DNA of 64,000 bases from NCBI RefSeq assembly GCF_021021435.1, contig NZ_JAINWI010000009.1, forward strand, positions 1 through 64,000. The letters run 5' to 3'. This DNA comes from Seohaeicola saemankumensis. Its GTDB lineage: Bacteria; Pseudomonadota; Alphaproteobacteria; Rhodobacterales; Rhodobacteraceae. Positions 43,974 to 53,035 of this stretch are shown here, in pieces. Numbering within the stretch: the stretch's first letter is position 1; each line of letters starts with the position of its first letter. A model generated the notes under the pieces. That model was not told the origin of the DNA and searched no databases. It saw only the letters and a list, made by a program, of their open reading frames with translations. A program made the translations under genes and the position numbers.

Positions 43974-44639
43974 TTATTCCTGTGCATCACTCCGGATCGA
44001 AACACCGGTCAGACCGCTTACAGGTGTCGCGCTGTTGATATACTCGCGGTAGACGACGCGGGCGTATTTGCCGTCCAACTCGCTGGCGCGTTTCTCGAAG
44101 ACGCCCGAAACCTCGGTCACTGTGCGCCGGTTGCGGACCTCGCGGCCTTCCGTCACAATCAGCGGTTGGGTCTTGCCGAAGGATACCACGGCTTCAAGCC
44201 GTGCGCGGCTGATCCCCTGACTTGTCAGATAGGCCACAACCGCATGCGCGCGGCGCAAGCCCAGCGCCTTGTTATAGGCATCAGAGCCGACCAGATCGGT
44301 GTGACCATAGACGCGGAAGCGCACTTCGGGGAATTGCCTGATCCAGTTGGCCTGCTCGCGCAGCGTGTCGCGTGCAGCCGCATCCAGCTCGGCCGAGTTG
44401 AAGGCGAAATTCACCATCGGTGACACTTCCTGCGAAAAGCGGCGCGACATGTCGATGATGAAACCCTGCCGGTCTGTCATCGCCATGCTGTTGTTCATCG
44501 TTGCATTGCCGAATGAACCGCTGTCGATCGTCGATCCAGCCTCGTTGTTGAAGTTGCGGTAGATCGGATCATCGCTGGAACAGGCACTGGTTGCCAACAG
44601 GCCGATCACTGCAAGTGTCTTGTACATGTTCCCAGTCAT
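43974..44639 (-). CDS. OmpA-family lipoprotein of the Tad locus
   Basis: 221 residues. Lipobox near residue 20 (LLATSACSS), then a linker, and an OmpA-like peptidoglycan-binding domain (about 75-180): VNFAFNSAELDAAARDTLREQ, FRVYGHTDLVGSDAYNKALGLRRAHAV. It probably fixes the pilus secretin to the wall. It starts four bases after cpaC. A second ATG at 44627 is also possible, giving a more typical signal start (MYKTLAVIGLL). Confidence 0.87.
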   Translation of the reverse strand: MTGNMYKTLAVIGLLATSACSSDDPIYRNFNNEAGSTIDSGSFGNATMNNSMAMTDRQGFIIDMSRRFSQEVSPMVNFAFNSAELDAAARDTLREQANWIRQFPEVRFRVYGHTDLVGSDAYNKALGLRRAHAVVAYLTSQGISRARLEAVVSFGKTQPLIVTEGREVRNRRTVTEVSGVFEKRASELDGKYARVVYREYINSATPVSGLTGVSIRSDAQE

Positions 44640-44643
44640 CCGA

Positions 44644-46077
44644 TCAGTCCATCACATAGCCATAGGAGCCGTTGAAATCCTGTTTGGCAACCTCGCCGGC
44701 AGCACCGCGCAGGGCAGGCTGACCTTCGCGTGCAACGCGGCCGAACAGGAACAGGTCACGCTCGCTTGGCGGGCGGATCCGGTCGGTGGGCAGGGCCAGA
44801 GCCTCGCCACGGGTCGGGGTTACCAGATGCGCGGTCACGATAATGACGAGTTCCGATTGGGCACGGCGATAGTCCGAACTGCGAAACAGCGCCCCCAGAA
44901 CCGGAATGTCACCAAGCCAGGGCACCTGACTGGCCGTATCGCGGAAGTCGTCCTGCAACAGACCGGCCACGGCAAAACTTTCGCCATCGCGCAATTCAAC
45001 CGTCGTCGATGTCTCGCGACGCTGGAACGCGTCGATGCGGAAAGCGTTCAACTGGATACCGTTGGAAGGGTCCAAGGACGACACAGCGGCCATCATTTCA
45101 AGGTTGATCAGATCGCCATCGACAACACGTGGCACGAAATTCAACTCGATCCCGAAGGGTTTGAACTCGATCGTGATTGTGCCGCCATCCTGTGCGATCG
45201 GCACAGGATATTCACCACCCGCAAGAAACTTGGCTTCCTGTCCGGACAGGGCCACAAGGTTAGGTTCGGCCAAAGTGCGCACAGCACCTTTGTTTTCAAG
45301 GGCTTCCAGAAGAATGCCGACCTCGACAGCCCCTGCACCGAAGCCAAGAAGCATCGCACCGTTATTCGTATTCGCAGGCGGAATACTCCCGGCAAGACCC
45401 GAAGACTGCGCTGCGAGGTTGTTCAAAGAGTTGCTGCCCCCGGACAGGCCCAGATCGTTACTGAAAGCACTGCCGTTCAGCGCCAGCGAGGCGCTGAGGG
45501 ATTTGGATACGCTGCGCTGCATCTCGGCAAAGCGCACCTTTAGCATCACCTGCTGTACGCCGCCCACAGACATCAGGTTTGAAACGCGTTCGGGCGCGTA
45601 GCGCTCCGCCAGATCAATGGCGCGCTGCAGTCGGGCCGCGCTTGAGACTGTCCCCGACAGCACGATACCGTCATTGGCGGTGCGGACTTCGATCTTCTCA
45701 CCGGGCAGGATCTGCCCCAATCTTTCCTTGAACTCGCTGATATCAGCGGCCACACGCACGTCGACGTTTGTGATCAACTGCCCGCTCGCATCCAGCAGCG
45801 TCAGGGTCGTCGTGCCGGGGGCCTTGCCAAGTACATAGATCGTGCGCTCGGACAAAGACGAGATATCCGCAATGGCAGGGTTGGCAATCGACAACTCTGC
45901 AAACGGCGTCTCGCTTTCAACCACAACCGCGCGGTTCATCGGCACTTCAAGACTGGCAGAACGATTGTCCTGCAAAACACGCACGGTCTGCGCCATAGCG
46001 CTAGGGGCGACCAAAATCTGGCCAACCGCAAGGGCCAACCCGAACAGGGTGCCCTTCAAAATTCTATCCGTTTTCAT
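44644..46077 (-). CDS. cpaC: Tad secretin CpaC/RcpA
   Basis: 477 residues. A signal peptide (LFGLALAVGQILVAPSAMAQ) precedes the N-terminal pilus-secretin domain (RVLQDNRSASLEVPMNRAVVVES), a BON domain (IEVRTANDGIVLSGTVSSAARLQRAI) and the secretin domain (LVALSGQEAKFLAGGEYPVPI, IELNFVPRV, and FAVAGLLQDDFR). It forms the outer-membrane channel for the pilus. I chose ATG at 46075-46077, with GGAAAGGCAGG upstream; the frame extends 44 residues further without a signal sequence. A strong terminator separates it from cpaB. Confidence 0.94.
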   Translation of the reverse strand: MKTDRILKGTLFGLALAVGQILVAPSAMAQTVRVLQDNRSASLEVPMNRAVVVESETPFAELSIANPAIADISSLSERTIYVLGKAPGTTTLTLLDASGQLITNVDVRVAADISEFKERLGQILPGEKIEVRTANDGIVLSGTVSSAARLQRAIDLAERYAPERVSNLMSVGGVQQVMLKVRFAEMQRSVSKSLSASLALNGSAFSNDLGLSGGSNSLNNLAAQSSGLAGSIPPANTNNGAMLLGFGAGAVEVGILLEALENKGAVRTLAEPNLVALSGQEAKFLAGGEYPVPIAQDGGTITIEFKPFGIELNFVPRVVDGDLINLEMMAAVSSLDPSNGIQLNAFRIDAFQRRETSTTVELRDGESFAVAGLLQDDFRDTASQVPWLGDIPVLGALFRSSDYRRAQSELVIIVTAHLVTPTRGEALALPTDRIRPPSERDLFLFGRVAREGQPALRGAAGEVAKQDFNGSYGYVMD

Positions 46078-46262
46078 GTGACCTGCCTTTCCGATCACGC
46101 CTCTGTTGCGGGTCTTTGGCGCCCGCCTTTGCCGCAACCATGTGCGATTTCCGTATTTATTGCAAGAATCAATAGCTTCAGGCGCGTTGGTTATGTGGAT
46201 AAACAGCAACAGAGCCTAAAACACGTCTGCAGACTGCCAAACCTGATCGCCGATCTGAATCA

Positions 46263-46294
46263 AAAAGGCAGGCTCTGTAACAAGCCTGCCTTTT
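46263..46294 (-). terminator. Rho-independent terminator between cpaB and cpaC
   Basis: Perfect 12-base stem AAAAGGCAGGCT / AGCCTGCCTTTT with an eight-base loop. Read on the minus strand it ends in a run of five T, 66 bp after the cpaB stop. It should limit read-through from cpaB into cpaC. Confidence 0.85.
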
Positions 46295-46360
46295 GCATTT
46301 CTTTCCCCGATGGCTGTCAAACCGGGTGGGTCGATCACGACAACGGTAATCCGTCGGCGA

Positions 46361-47227
46361 TCAGTTGGTGCAGGGGATACGCAACACCACAACCTCGGCC
46401 CCGCGGCGCACGCGTGTCGAGCAAACGACTTCCTCCTCGACCTGGACAGGCTCCGGGGCTTCGGCACGGACCAGCCCCAGAAGCGCGCGCTGGTCGATTT
46501 CGATCGCTTCTGCCACGGTATCGTCCTTGACGCCGACCAGAGCCAGTGAAAGCCGTCCGGTGGATTGCGCCTGCGCCAACGCCGCCACCTGATCGGGGCG
46601 CACGGATACTGTTACCGTGCGGGCAATCGACGCCTCAGAATTGTCATCATTGGCGCTTTGGTCCACAGCGATCAGGCGCACATTGGCCTCGATCAGCTTG
46701 GTGATATCGCCGCGCAACTCGGCGCCCAGATCACCCGAGACCATACCAGTCCAGTAGACATCCACGCGGTCACCAGGACGCAGGAAACCCGACACACCCG
46801 ATGCCACATCGACCTTGATCGCAAAAGCACGCATCCCGCGCTCAATCCGCGCATTCAGACCAGCATCCTCGCCGGGCAAGCTGACCTTGGTGGCCAGGAG
46901 CGCCTCGTCCTTCTCGATAACGCGCAGCACGAAACGGGGTGCTCTTTCGTTGTCGGGGAAGATATCTTTCAACGTAGCAAAGCTGCCTTCGGGTATTGCA
47001 TTGGCAGGCCACTTCACCGCGCGCACATCCGCTTCTTTCAGGACATCGCCGTAATTCAGAAGTTTCTTTGCAACAAATACCTCCACCGTCGGGATAACTT
47101 CACCCTGCTGGCTTTGCGCTTGGGCAAGCTGCTGTTGATAGGCATCAAACTGCTTTTTCGCCATCATGACGGCAAAACCGGCCAAACCCAGACCGGCGAT
47201 CAGCACGAGGCCAAAAACTGCGCGCAT
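46361..47227 (-). CDS. cpaB: Tad pilus assembly protein CpaB/RcpC
   Basis: 288 residues. A single N-terminal membrane helix (MRAVFGLVLIAGLGLAGFAVMMA) is followed by a periplasmic SAF/beta-clip domain (TVEVFVAKKLLNYGDVLKEADVRAV, then MRAFAIKVDVASGVSGFLRPGDRVDVYWTG), the classical CpaB layout. It interacts with the secretin and the wall. AGGAAAGGAAG precedes the ATG. It begins the minus-strand Tad gene run and is separated from cpaC by 283 bp and a terminator. Confidence 0.92.
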   Translation of the reverse strand: MRAVFGLVLIAGLGLAGFAVMMAKKQFDAYQQQLAQAQSQQGEVIPTVEVFVAKKLLNYGDVLKEADVRAVKWPANAIPEGSFATLKDIFPDNERAPRFVLRVIEKDEALLATKVSLPGEDAGLNARIERGMRAFAIKVDVASGVSGFLRPGDRVDVYWTGMVSGDLGAELRGDITKLIEANVRLIAVDQSANDDNSEASIARTVTVSVRPDQVAALAQAQSTGRLSLALVGVKDDTVAEAIEIDQRALLGLVRAEAPEPVQVEEEVVCSTRVRRGAEVVVLRIPCTN

Positions 47228-47483
47228 TGTGCTTCCTTTCCTGTTTCATGTCCCGCTGCCCCATCAGGGCAAGGAACGTTTTTCCCGCTGTTGAACAGGC
47301 AGATATCGAAAGATTATGGCCAAATCTGGGAGGTCCTGCGATTTTGCCGTGTCGCATGAACTGCAGCGTGTCCTGCAAGACACAGCCCCGCACACGCTGG
47401 ACTGACGCAACGACAGTTACCGCAACCGTTGCGCCAAAGGCTTGCGCGGGGTCCAATACACTCACCCAGAGGAGGAGAGACCC

Positions 47484-48800
47484 ATGACCCCGCTCAAAAC
47501 CACGGCGCTGGCATTGGCGCTGCTTGCCAGCCCCATTGTTTCAGGTCCAGTATCCGCGCAAATGACAGCCCATAACCCGATTGACCAGACCCGCCCCGAC
47601 GCCCCTGCACTGGCCGCTTTCGGCGACCAGGTGATCGGGGTACGGACATTGACCTTCACCCATGCCGACCAGATCGACATTCTGAACGTGACCGATGCGG
47701 ATACACCGACCTATGACCGCCCCCTGACGGTCGAGGTCTGGTATCCCGCCGCCGACGGGACCGAGGCAGGCACGACCTACGAGACCGTCATCCGCGACGG
47801 GCGCACCCCAACGACCCTGTCAGGCCGCGCCGCCCGCGATGCAGCCGCCGCAGAAGGGACATTCCCGCTGGTCATCATCAGCCACGGCTATCCCGGCAAC
47901 CGCTTTTTGTTGTCGCATATGGCCGAAAACCTTGCCTCCAAAGGCTATGTCGTGGCCTCGATCGACCATACCGACAGCACCTATTCGGATCAGGCGGCAT
48001 TTGGATCGACCTTGCTGAACCGACCCCGCGACCAGCAATTCGTACTGGACCGGATGGCAGGGCTTGGCGACATAGCCCCCGATCTGGCCGCGATCATCGA
48101 CGCGGACAACACGGGCGTGATCGGCTATTCGATGGGCGGCTATGGCGCATTGATCTTCGGCGGCGCGGGCGTCACGCAGGCGGCGGTCGACCTGTCTTGG
48201 GGCACACCCAAAGGATTGCTGGCCGCGAACCTTGCCGGATCGGACAGCCATGAGGCTCTCCTGGACGACCGCGTCAAAGCGATCATCGCGATTGGCCCGT
48301 GGGGCCGACAGCACGGCTTCTGGGACGAGTCTGGACTGGCCGGATTACGCGCGCCGACGATGATCATGGCCGGCTCGGTCGATGATGTGTCGATCTATCC
48401 AGCGATGCGCCAGATATTCGAGCAGGCCAGTGGCATCACGCGCCACCTGCTGACATTCGAGAACGCCAACCATAACGCGGCAGCCCCGATGCCCGCGCCT
48501 GTGGAAAGCTGGCAAGCGGTTGAGGGACTGGATTTCATCCCCTTCGACCATTACGCCGATCCTGTCTGGGACACGCTGCGGATGAACAACATCGCACAGC
48601 ATTTCGCGACAGGTTTCATGGACCTGCACCTGAAAGGCGATACCGACAAGGCCGCCTTTTTTGATCTGGTCCCAAATGCCGCTGACGGAGTCGTGGCGCT
48701 GAACGAGGATGGCACTGAAAAGCCCGAGCATAGCTACTGGCGCGGCTTTGCCCCCCGCACAGCCATGGGCCTGCGATTCGAGACCCTGCAGCCCGAATAA
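47484..48800 (+). CDS. Exported alpha/beta hydrolase (dienelactone hydrolase/acetylhydrolase-like)
   Basis: 438 residues with a signal peptide (ALALALLASPIVSGPVSAQ). The esterase fold shows FPLVIISHGYPGNR (oxyanion region), the nucleophile GYSMGGYGAL, and a late His in ENANHNAAAP. It resembles the platelet-activating-factor acetylhydrolase/dienelactone hydrolase group; the substrate is unknown. GGAGGAGAG precedes the ATG, a near-ideal ribosome site. The next gene, 48 bp downstream, encodes another alpha/beta hydrolase. Confidence 0.82.
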   Translation: MTPLKTTALALALLASPIVSGPVSAQMTAHNPIDQTRPDAPALAAFGDQVIGVRTLTFTHADQIDILNVTDADTPTYDRPLTVEVWYPAADGTEAGTTYETVIRDGRTPTTLSGRAARDAAAAEGTFPLVIISHGYPGNRFLLSHMAENLASKGYVVASIDHTDSTYSDQAAFGSTLLNRPRDQQFVLDRMAGLGDIAPDLAAIIDADNTGVIGYSMGGYGALIFGGAGVTQAAVDLSWGTPKGLLAANLAGSDSHEALLDDRVKAIIAIGPWGRQHGFWDESGLAGLRAPTMIMAGSVDDVSIYPAMRQIFEQASGITRHLLTFENANHNAAAPMPAPVESWQAVEGLDFIPFDHYADPVWDTLRMNNIAQHFATGFMDLHLKGDTDKAAFFDLVPNAADGVVALNEDGTEKPEHSYWRGFAPRTAMGLRFETLQPE

Positions 48801-48848
48801 GAACGACATGGCCGTCCTGCAAAGGGCGGTCTTCAAAGGGAAACAGCC

Positions 48849-49724
48849 ATGCAAAGCCATCACATCACCCTGAACGACCAGCCTTTCCACTATCTGGAAT
48901 GGGGCGCCAAGGATGCCCCGATCATGCTGATGCTGCACGGCTTTCCCGAATATTCCGGCGCTTGGGTGGAACTGGCTGAACGCCTGTCCGACAGGTTCCG
49001 CTGCATCGCGCCCGATCAGCGCGGCTATGGTCAAAGCTGGGCACCGTCCCATGTGGCGGATTATGCGACCGGCAAACTGGTCGGCGATATGGTGGCCTTG
49101 ATCGACCATCTGGGTGGTGGGTCTGTTACGGTAGTCGGCCATGATTGGGGCGCATCTGTCGCCTATGTGCTGGCCGCACGCCAGCCCGAACAGGTCAGCC
49201 GCCTGATCATCCTGAACGGCGTGCATCCGGTGCCGTTCCAGCGCGAGATGGCGGCGGGCGGCGCGCAGTCGGATGCATCGCAATATATCCTTTGGCTCAG
49301 GCGGGAAGGGTCCGAGGGTTTGCTGGCCAAGGACGATTTCGCCAAACTGATGGATCTGTTTTCCGCCAAAATGGATCTGTCTTGGATGACGCCCGCCAAA
49401 CTGACCGCTTACAAGACCGAATGGGCGCGCCCCGGTCGGATGCGCGGGATGGTCAACTGGTATCGCGCCTCGCCCCTGCAAGTGGCACCACCGGGGCAGC
49501 CGCTGACCGATCTGCCCGCCCTGCCCCGCGACGCCCTGCATGTGCCGCAACCGCATCTGCTGGTCTGGGGCACCGGCGACACGGCGCTGCTGACGCAGTG
49601 TCTGGACGGGCTTGAGGACCATGCCAGCGACCTGACCATACACCGCATAAACGGGGCAGATCACTGGATCTGTCACCAGAAACCGGACGAGGTCGCCGCG
49701 ATCATCCGCGATTGGATCGGCTAA
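48849..49724 (+). CDS. Alpha/beta hydrolase with Asp nucleophile (epoxide hydrolase/dehalogenase-like)
   Basis: 291 residues. LMLHGFPEYSGAW gives the H-G-x-P oxyanion motif, and VVGHDWGASVAY puts Asp, not Ser, at the nucleophile elbow, the hallmark of epoxide hydrolases and haloacid/haloalkane dehalogenases. The late GADHWICHQKPDEV contains the catalytic His. PDQRGYGQSW is also typical of epoxide hydrolases. It has no signal peptide. It follows an exported hydrolase gene and is followed by a diverged inverted pair of the 23-bp element that forms a hairpin. Confidence 0.85.
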   Translation: MQSHHITLNDQPFHYLEWGAKDAPIMLMLHGFPEYSGAWVELAERLSDRFRCIAPDQRGYGQSWAPSHVADYATGKLVGDMVALIDHLGGGSVTVVGHDWGASVAYVLAARQPEQVSRLIILNGVHPVPFQREMAAGGAQSDASQYILWLRREGSEGLLAKDDFAKLMDLFSAKMDLSWMTPAKLTAYKTEWARPGRMRGMVNWYRASPLQVAPPGQPLTDLPALPRDALHVPQPHLLVWGTGDTALLTQCLDGLEDHASDLTIHRINGADHWICHQKPDEVAAIIRDWIG

Positions 49725-49740
49725 TATCTCTGCTGCATTC

Positions 49741-49797
49741 GATTATTTGCGGCAGGATGAAGGTAACGCCTGTCTGTTCATCTTACCGGAAATACCC
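49741..49797. repeat. Diverged inverted pair of the 23-bp element (hairpin)
   Basis: 49741-49763 resembles the element in reverse orientation and 49775-49797 resembles it forward, each with several mismatches. Facing each other, they can pair (GATGAA with TTCATC; ATTT with AAAT; CGG with CCG). It lies 16 bp past the hydrolase stop, so could act as a terminator. Confidence 0.55.
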
Positions 49798-49914
49798 ATC
49801 TGCTCCGGAAAAAGCGATCACCACCATTCGGGTGCAGCAAACCGTCAAGACCGCTTTCCCCTGACGCTTCCGTCTGACATACTGCGGTCCAACCCATAAA
49901 AAGAAGCAGTATGC

Positions 49915-51873
49915 ATGGCCAACGATCTTTTGACCGGAACCGCCCCCGACGACTACAACGCCTCCTCCATCGAAGTCCTTGAAGGGCTGGAGCCCGTCCG
50001 CAAACGCCCCGGCATGTATATCGGCGGCACGGACGAGCGTGCGCTGCATCATCTGGTGGCCGAGGTGCTGGACAACTCGATGGACGAGGCGGTGGCAGGC
50101 CATGCCAACCGTATCGAGGTGGAGTTGCTTGAGGATTACAGCGTCACCATCCGCGACAACGGGCGCGGGATTCCCATCGACCCGCATCCCAAGTTTCCCG
50201 ACAAAAGCGCGCTTGAGGTGATCCTGTGCACGTTGCACGCAGGCGGCAAGTTTTCCGGCAAGGCCTACCAGACCTCGGGTGGTCTGCACGGGGTGGGCGC
50301 GTCGGTCGTGAACGCACTATCGGATTCCATGGTGGTGCAGGTCGCGCGCAACAAGGAATTGTACGAGCAGCGTTTCTCGCGCGGCATCCCGCAAGGTCCG
50401 ATCCGGAAGATCGGTGCCGCCCCCAACCGGCGTGGCACGACAGTCACCTTTCACGCGGATGAGCAGATTTTCGGTTCGCATCGTTTCAAGCCGGCGCGGC
50501 TGTTCAAGTCCATCCGCTCCAAGGCCTATCTGTTTTCTGGCGTGGAAATCCGCTGGAAATCCGCGATCAATGATGGCGAGACCCCGCAAGAGGCCGTGTT
50601 CCACTTTCCGGGCGGACTGTCCGATTACCTGAACGAAACACTTGGCAAAGCCTCGACCTATGCGGATCGGCCCTTTGCGGGCACGGTCGAATTTTCCGAG
50701 AAATTCAATGTGCCGGGCAAGGTGGAATGGGCGATCAACTGGACCCCGTCCCGCGACGGCTTCATCCAGTCTTATTGCAACACCGTGCCTACGCCCGAGG
50801 GCGGCACGCATGAGGCAGGGTTCTGGGCAGCGATCCTCAAGGGCATCCGCGCCTATGGCGAGTTGGTGAACAACCGAAAGGCCAAGGAAATCACCCGCGA
50901 GGATCTTGTGACAGGCGGCTGCGCGCTGGTCAGTTGTTTTATCCGCGAGCCGGAATTCGTAGGCCAGACCAAGGATCGTCTGGCCACGATGGAGGCCGCG
51001 CGTCTTGTCGAGAACTCGGTGCGCGACCATTTCGACAACTGGCTGGCCGCCGATACGAAATCCGCAGGCGCGATCCTTGATTTCATGGTGCTGCGCGCCG
51101 AGGAACGCCTGCGCCGCCGTCAGGAGAAAGAGACCCAGCGCAAGACCGCCACCAAAAAGTTGCGCCTGCCCGGCAAGTTGGTCGATTGCACATCCTCGAC
51201 CCGCGAGGGGACGGAACTGTTCATCGTCGAGGGCGACTCGGCCGGTGGGTCGGCCAAGATGGCGCGCGACCGCAAGACCCAAGCCCTGCTGCCCTTGCGC
51301 GGCAAGATCCTGAACGTGCTGGGTGCTGCCTCGGGCAAGTTGGGGTCCAATCAGGAGATCAGCGATCTGACACAGGCGCTTGGCGTCAGTCTGGGGTCGA
51401 AATTCAACATCGACGATCTGCGCTATGACCGCATCATCATTATGACGGATGCCGATGTGGACGGCGCGCATATCGCGGCGCTCTTGATGACCTTCTTCTT
51501 CACCCAGATGCGGCCAATGATCGACACGGGCCATCTGTATCTGGCCTGCCCGCCCCTGTTTCGCCTGACCCAAGGCGCCAAGCGCGTCTATTGTCTGGAC
51601 GAGGCAGAAAAAGCGCTCTGGCTGGAAAAGGGGCTGGGCGGCAAGGGCAAGATCGACGTCAGCCGCTTCAAGGGTCTAGGCGAGATGGACGCAAAAGACC
51701 TCAAAGAAACCACGATGGACCCTGCCAGCCGCAAGCTGATCCGCGTCACGATTGACGAGGATGAACCTGGCGAGACCGGCGATCTGGTCGAGCGTCTGAT
51801 GGGCAAGAAACCGGAATTGCGGTTCCAGTATATCTCGGAGAATGCGCGGTTCGTCGAAGAACTGGACGTCTGA
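49915..51873 (+). CDS. parE: DNA topoisomerase IV subunit B
   Basis: 652 residues. GHKL ATPase region (VRKRPGMYIGG, EVLDNSMDEAVAG, IRDNGRGIPID, TSGGLHGVGASVVNALS), transducer domain with LVSCFIREPEFVGQTKDRL, and TOPRIM with FIVEGDSAGGSAKMARD and MTDADVDGAHIAALL. It is shorter than GyrB and lacks a large insertion, and the KFSGKAYQTSGGLHGVG form fits ParE of alphaproteobacteria. With ParC it unlinks daughter chromosomes. parC is not in the window. Confidence 0.94.
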   Translation: MANDLLTGTAPDDYNASSIEVLEGLEPVRKRPGMYIGGTDERALHHLVAEVLDNSMDEAVAGHANRIEVELLEDYSVTIRDNGRGIPIDPHPKFPDKSALEVILCTLHAGGKFSGKAYQTSGGLHGVGASVVNALSDSMVVQVARNKELYEQRFSRGIPQGPIRKIGAAPNRRGTTVTFHADEQIFGSHRFKPARLFKSIRSKAYLFSGVEIRWKSAINDGETPQEAVFHFPGGLSDYLNETLGKASTYADRPFAGTVEFSEKFNVPGKVEWAINWTPSRDGFIQSYCNTVPTPEGGTHEAGFWAAILKGIRAYGELVNNRKAKEITREDLVTGGCALVSCFIREPEFVGQTKDRLATMEAARLVENSVRDHFDNWLAADTKSAGAILDFMVLRAEERLRRRQEKETQRKTATKKLRLPGKLVDCTSSTREGTELFIVEGDSAGGSAKMARDRKTQALLPLRGKILNVLGAASGKLGSNQEISDLTQALGVSLGSKFNIDDLRYDRIIIMTDADVDGAHIAALLMTFFFTQMRPMIDTGHLYLACPPLFRLTQGAKRVYCLDEAEKALWLEKGLGGKGKIDVSRFKGLGEMDAKDLKETTMDPASRKLIRVTIDEDEPGETGDLVERLMGKKPELRFQYISENARFVEELDV

Positions 51874-51922
51874 AAGGACGCGCGCCCTACCCAAGCGGTG
51901 CTGATGCCCTATTGTTTCGAGT

Positions 51923-52627
51923 ATGCGCTGTTTGATCCTTGCCCTGACCCTGTCCATCGCCGCCCTGCCCGCCATGGCGCAGGACACCGATCTGGAACTG
52001 GTCCTGATGGCCGATGCCTCGGGGTCGATTGATCCGGAAGAATTGCGCCTGCAACGACAGGGCTATGCCGTGGCGATGACCGATCCCGATGTAATCGCAG
52101 CGATCCGCAACACCGCCTATGGCAGTATCGCCGTCACCTATGTGGAATGGGCGGCTAATCAGGCTGTTGTCGTGGACTGGATGCGGATCGACGGCCCCGC
52201 AGCAGCAGCGGCTTTTGCGGGGCAACTGGACAGTCCCGTGCGCCGCGCAATGGGGCGCAATGCAATCGGCTCGGCACTGCTGCGCGGAATGCAACTGATC
52301 GAGGAAAACGACATCAACGGCTGGCGTCGCGTGATCGACTTTTCGGGCGACAGCATCAACAACTGGTCCGGGCCCTCGATCAGCGAGGCACGTGACACGG
52401 TGCTGGCGGCAGGGATCACCGTCAATGGCTTACCTCTGATGCTGAATGACGACATGGGCCGCGCCGCCACGCTGGAAGATGCCTATCGCAACCAGATTAT
52501 CGGTGGTCCCAACGCCTTTACCCTGCCCACCACCAGCCGCGATGATTTCGCGGCGGCCGTCAAGCGCAAGCTGATCCTCGAAATATCCGGTCTGACGCCG
52601 GAAACGGTGCTGGCCGCCACAGAGTAG
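51923..52627 (+). CDS. Exported DUF1194 (von Willebrand A-like) protein
   Basis: 234 residues with a signal peptide (LILALTLSIAALPAMAQ). The mature part begins LELVLMADASGSIDPEE, a metal-ion-dependent adhesion motif D-x-S-x-S, as in von Willebrand A domains; RRVIDFSGDSINNW and NGLPLMLND are typical of the DUF1194 family. It probably binds a divalent cation and a partner protein in the periplasm. Function unknown. It starts 49 bp after parE and converges on the cytochrome c genes, with the two stops one base apart. Confidence 0.86.
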   Translation: MRCLILALTLSIAALPAMAQDTDLELVLMADASGSIDPEELRLQRQGYAVAMTDPDVIAAIRNTAYGSIAVTYVEWAANQAVVVDWMRIDGPAAAAAFAGQLDSPVRRAMGRNAIGSALLRGMQLIEENDINGWRRVIDFSGDSINNWSGPSISEARDTVLAAGITVNGLPLMLNDDMGRAATLEDAYRNQIIGGPNAFTLPTTSRDDFAAAVKRKLILEISGLTPETVLAATE

Positions 52628-53035
52628 TCAGCGCTGGATGCTTTCCAGATAGACCAGCAGCGCCGCCAAGGGGCGCGGGACGGGTGACAGGGTTCCGTCT
52701 TCCAGCACAACCGGCACAGTCTCGCCCTGCAACAGAAGTCCGAATTCGGGCATGTTCTCTTCGGGGCTTTTGCGGGTATAACCGTCGATCACCGACAAGA
52801 CGCGTGTGCGCGGGAACACGTCGCGCGCGCGGAAGGTGATCCGCGTCAGATCGGGCGGCGCGGGATCAAGATTTTCCGCGATCAGCCCGTCACCTTGCCC
52901 CGAGGGACCATGACAGATCGCACAGTTCTGATCGAAAACGATCTGCCCCTCGGCCGGTTCCGGCATGTCGACGGTGGCGCAGGCCCCGACGATGGCCAAG
53001 CCTGCAAGGGCTGAGGCGATCAATACCTGTCTCAT
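52628..53035 (-). CDS. Small c-type cytochrome 1 (probable lipoprotein)
   Basis: 135 residues. A possible lipobox ends at Cys19 (IVGAC). Heme is attached at CAICH (38-42) and the axial Met is likely in ENMPEFG. The sequence between (GDGLIAENLDPAPPDLT, DVFPRTRVLSVIDGY) and the end (PVPRPLAALLVYLESIQ) closely parallel the two upstream cytochromes. A monoheme class I cytochrome c of the periplasm or membrane surface; its redox partner is unknown. Its ATG overlaps the stop of the preceding cytochrome gene (ATGA). Confidence 0.87.
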   Translation of the reverse strand: MRQVLIASALAGLAIVGACATVDMPEPAEGQIVFDQNCAICHGPSGQGDGLIAENLDPAPPDLTRITFRARDVFPRTRVLSVIDGYTRKSPEENMPEFGLLLQGETVPVVLEDGTLSPVPRPLAALLVYLESIQR

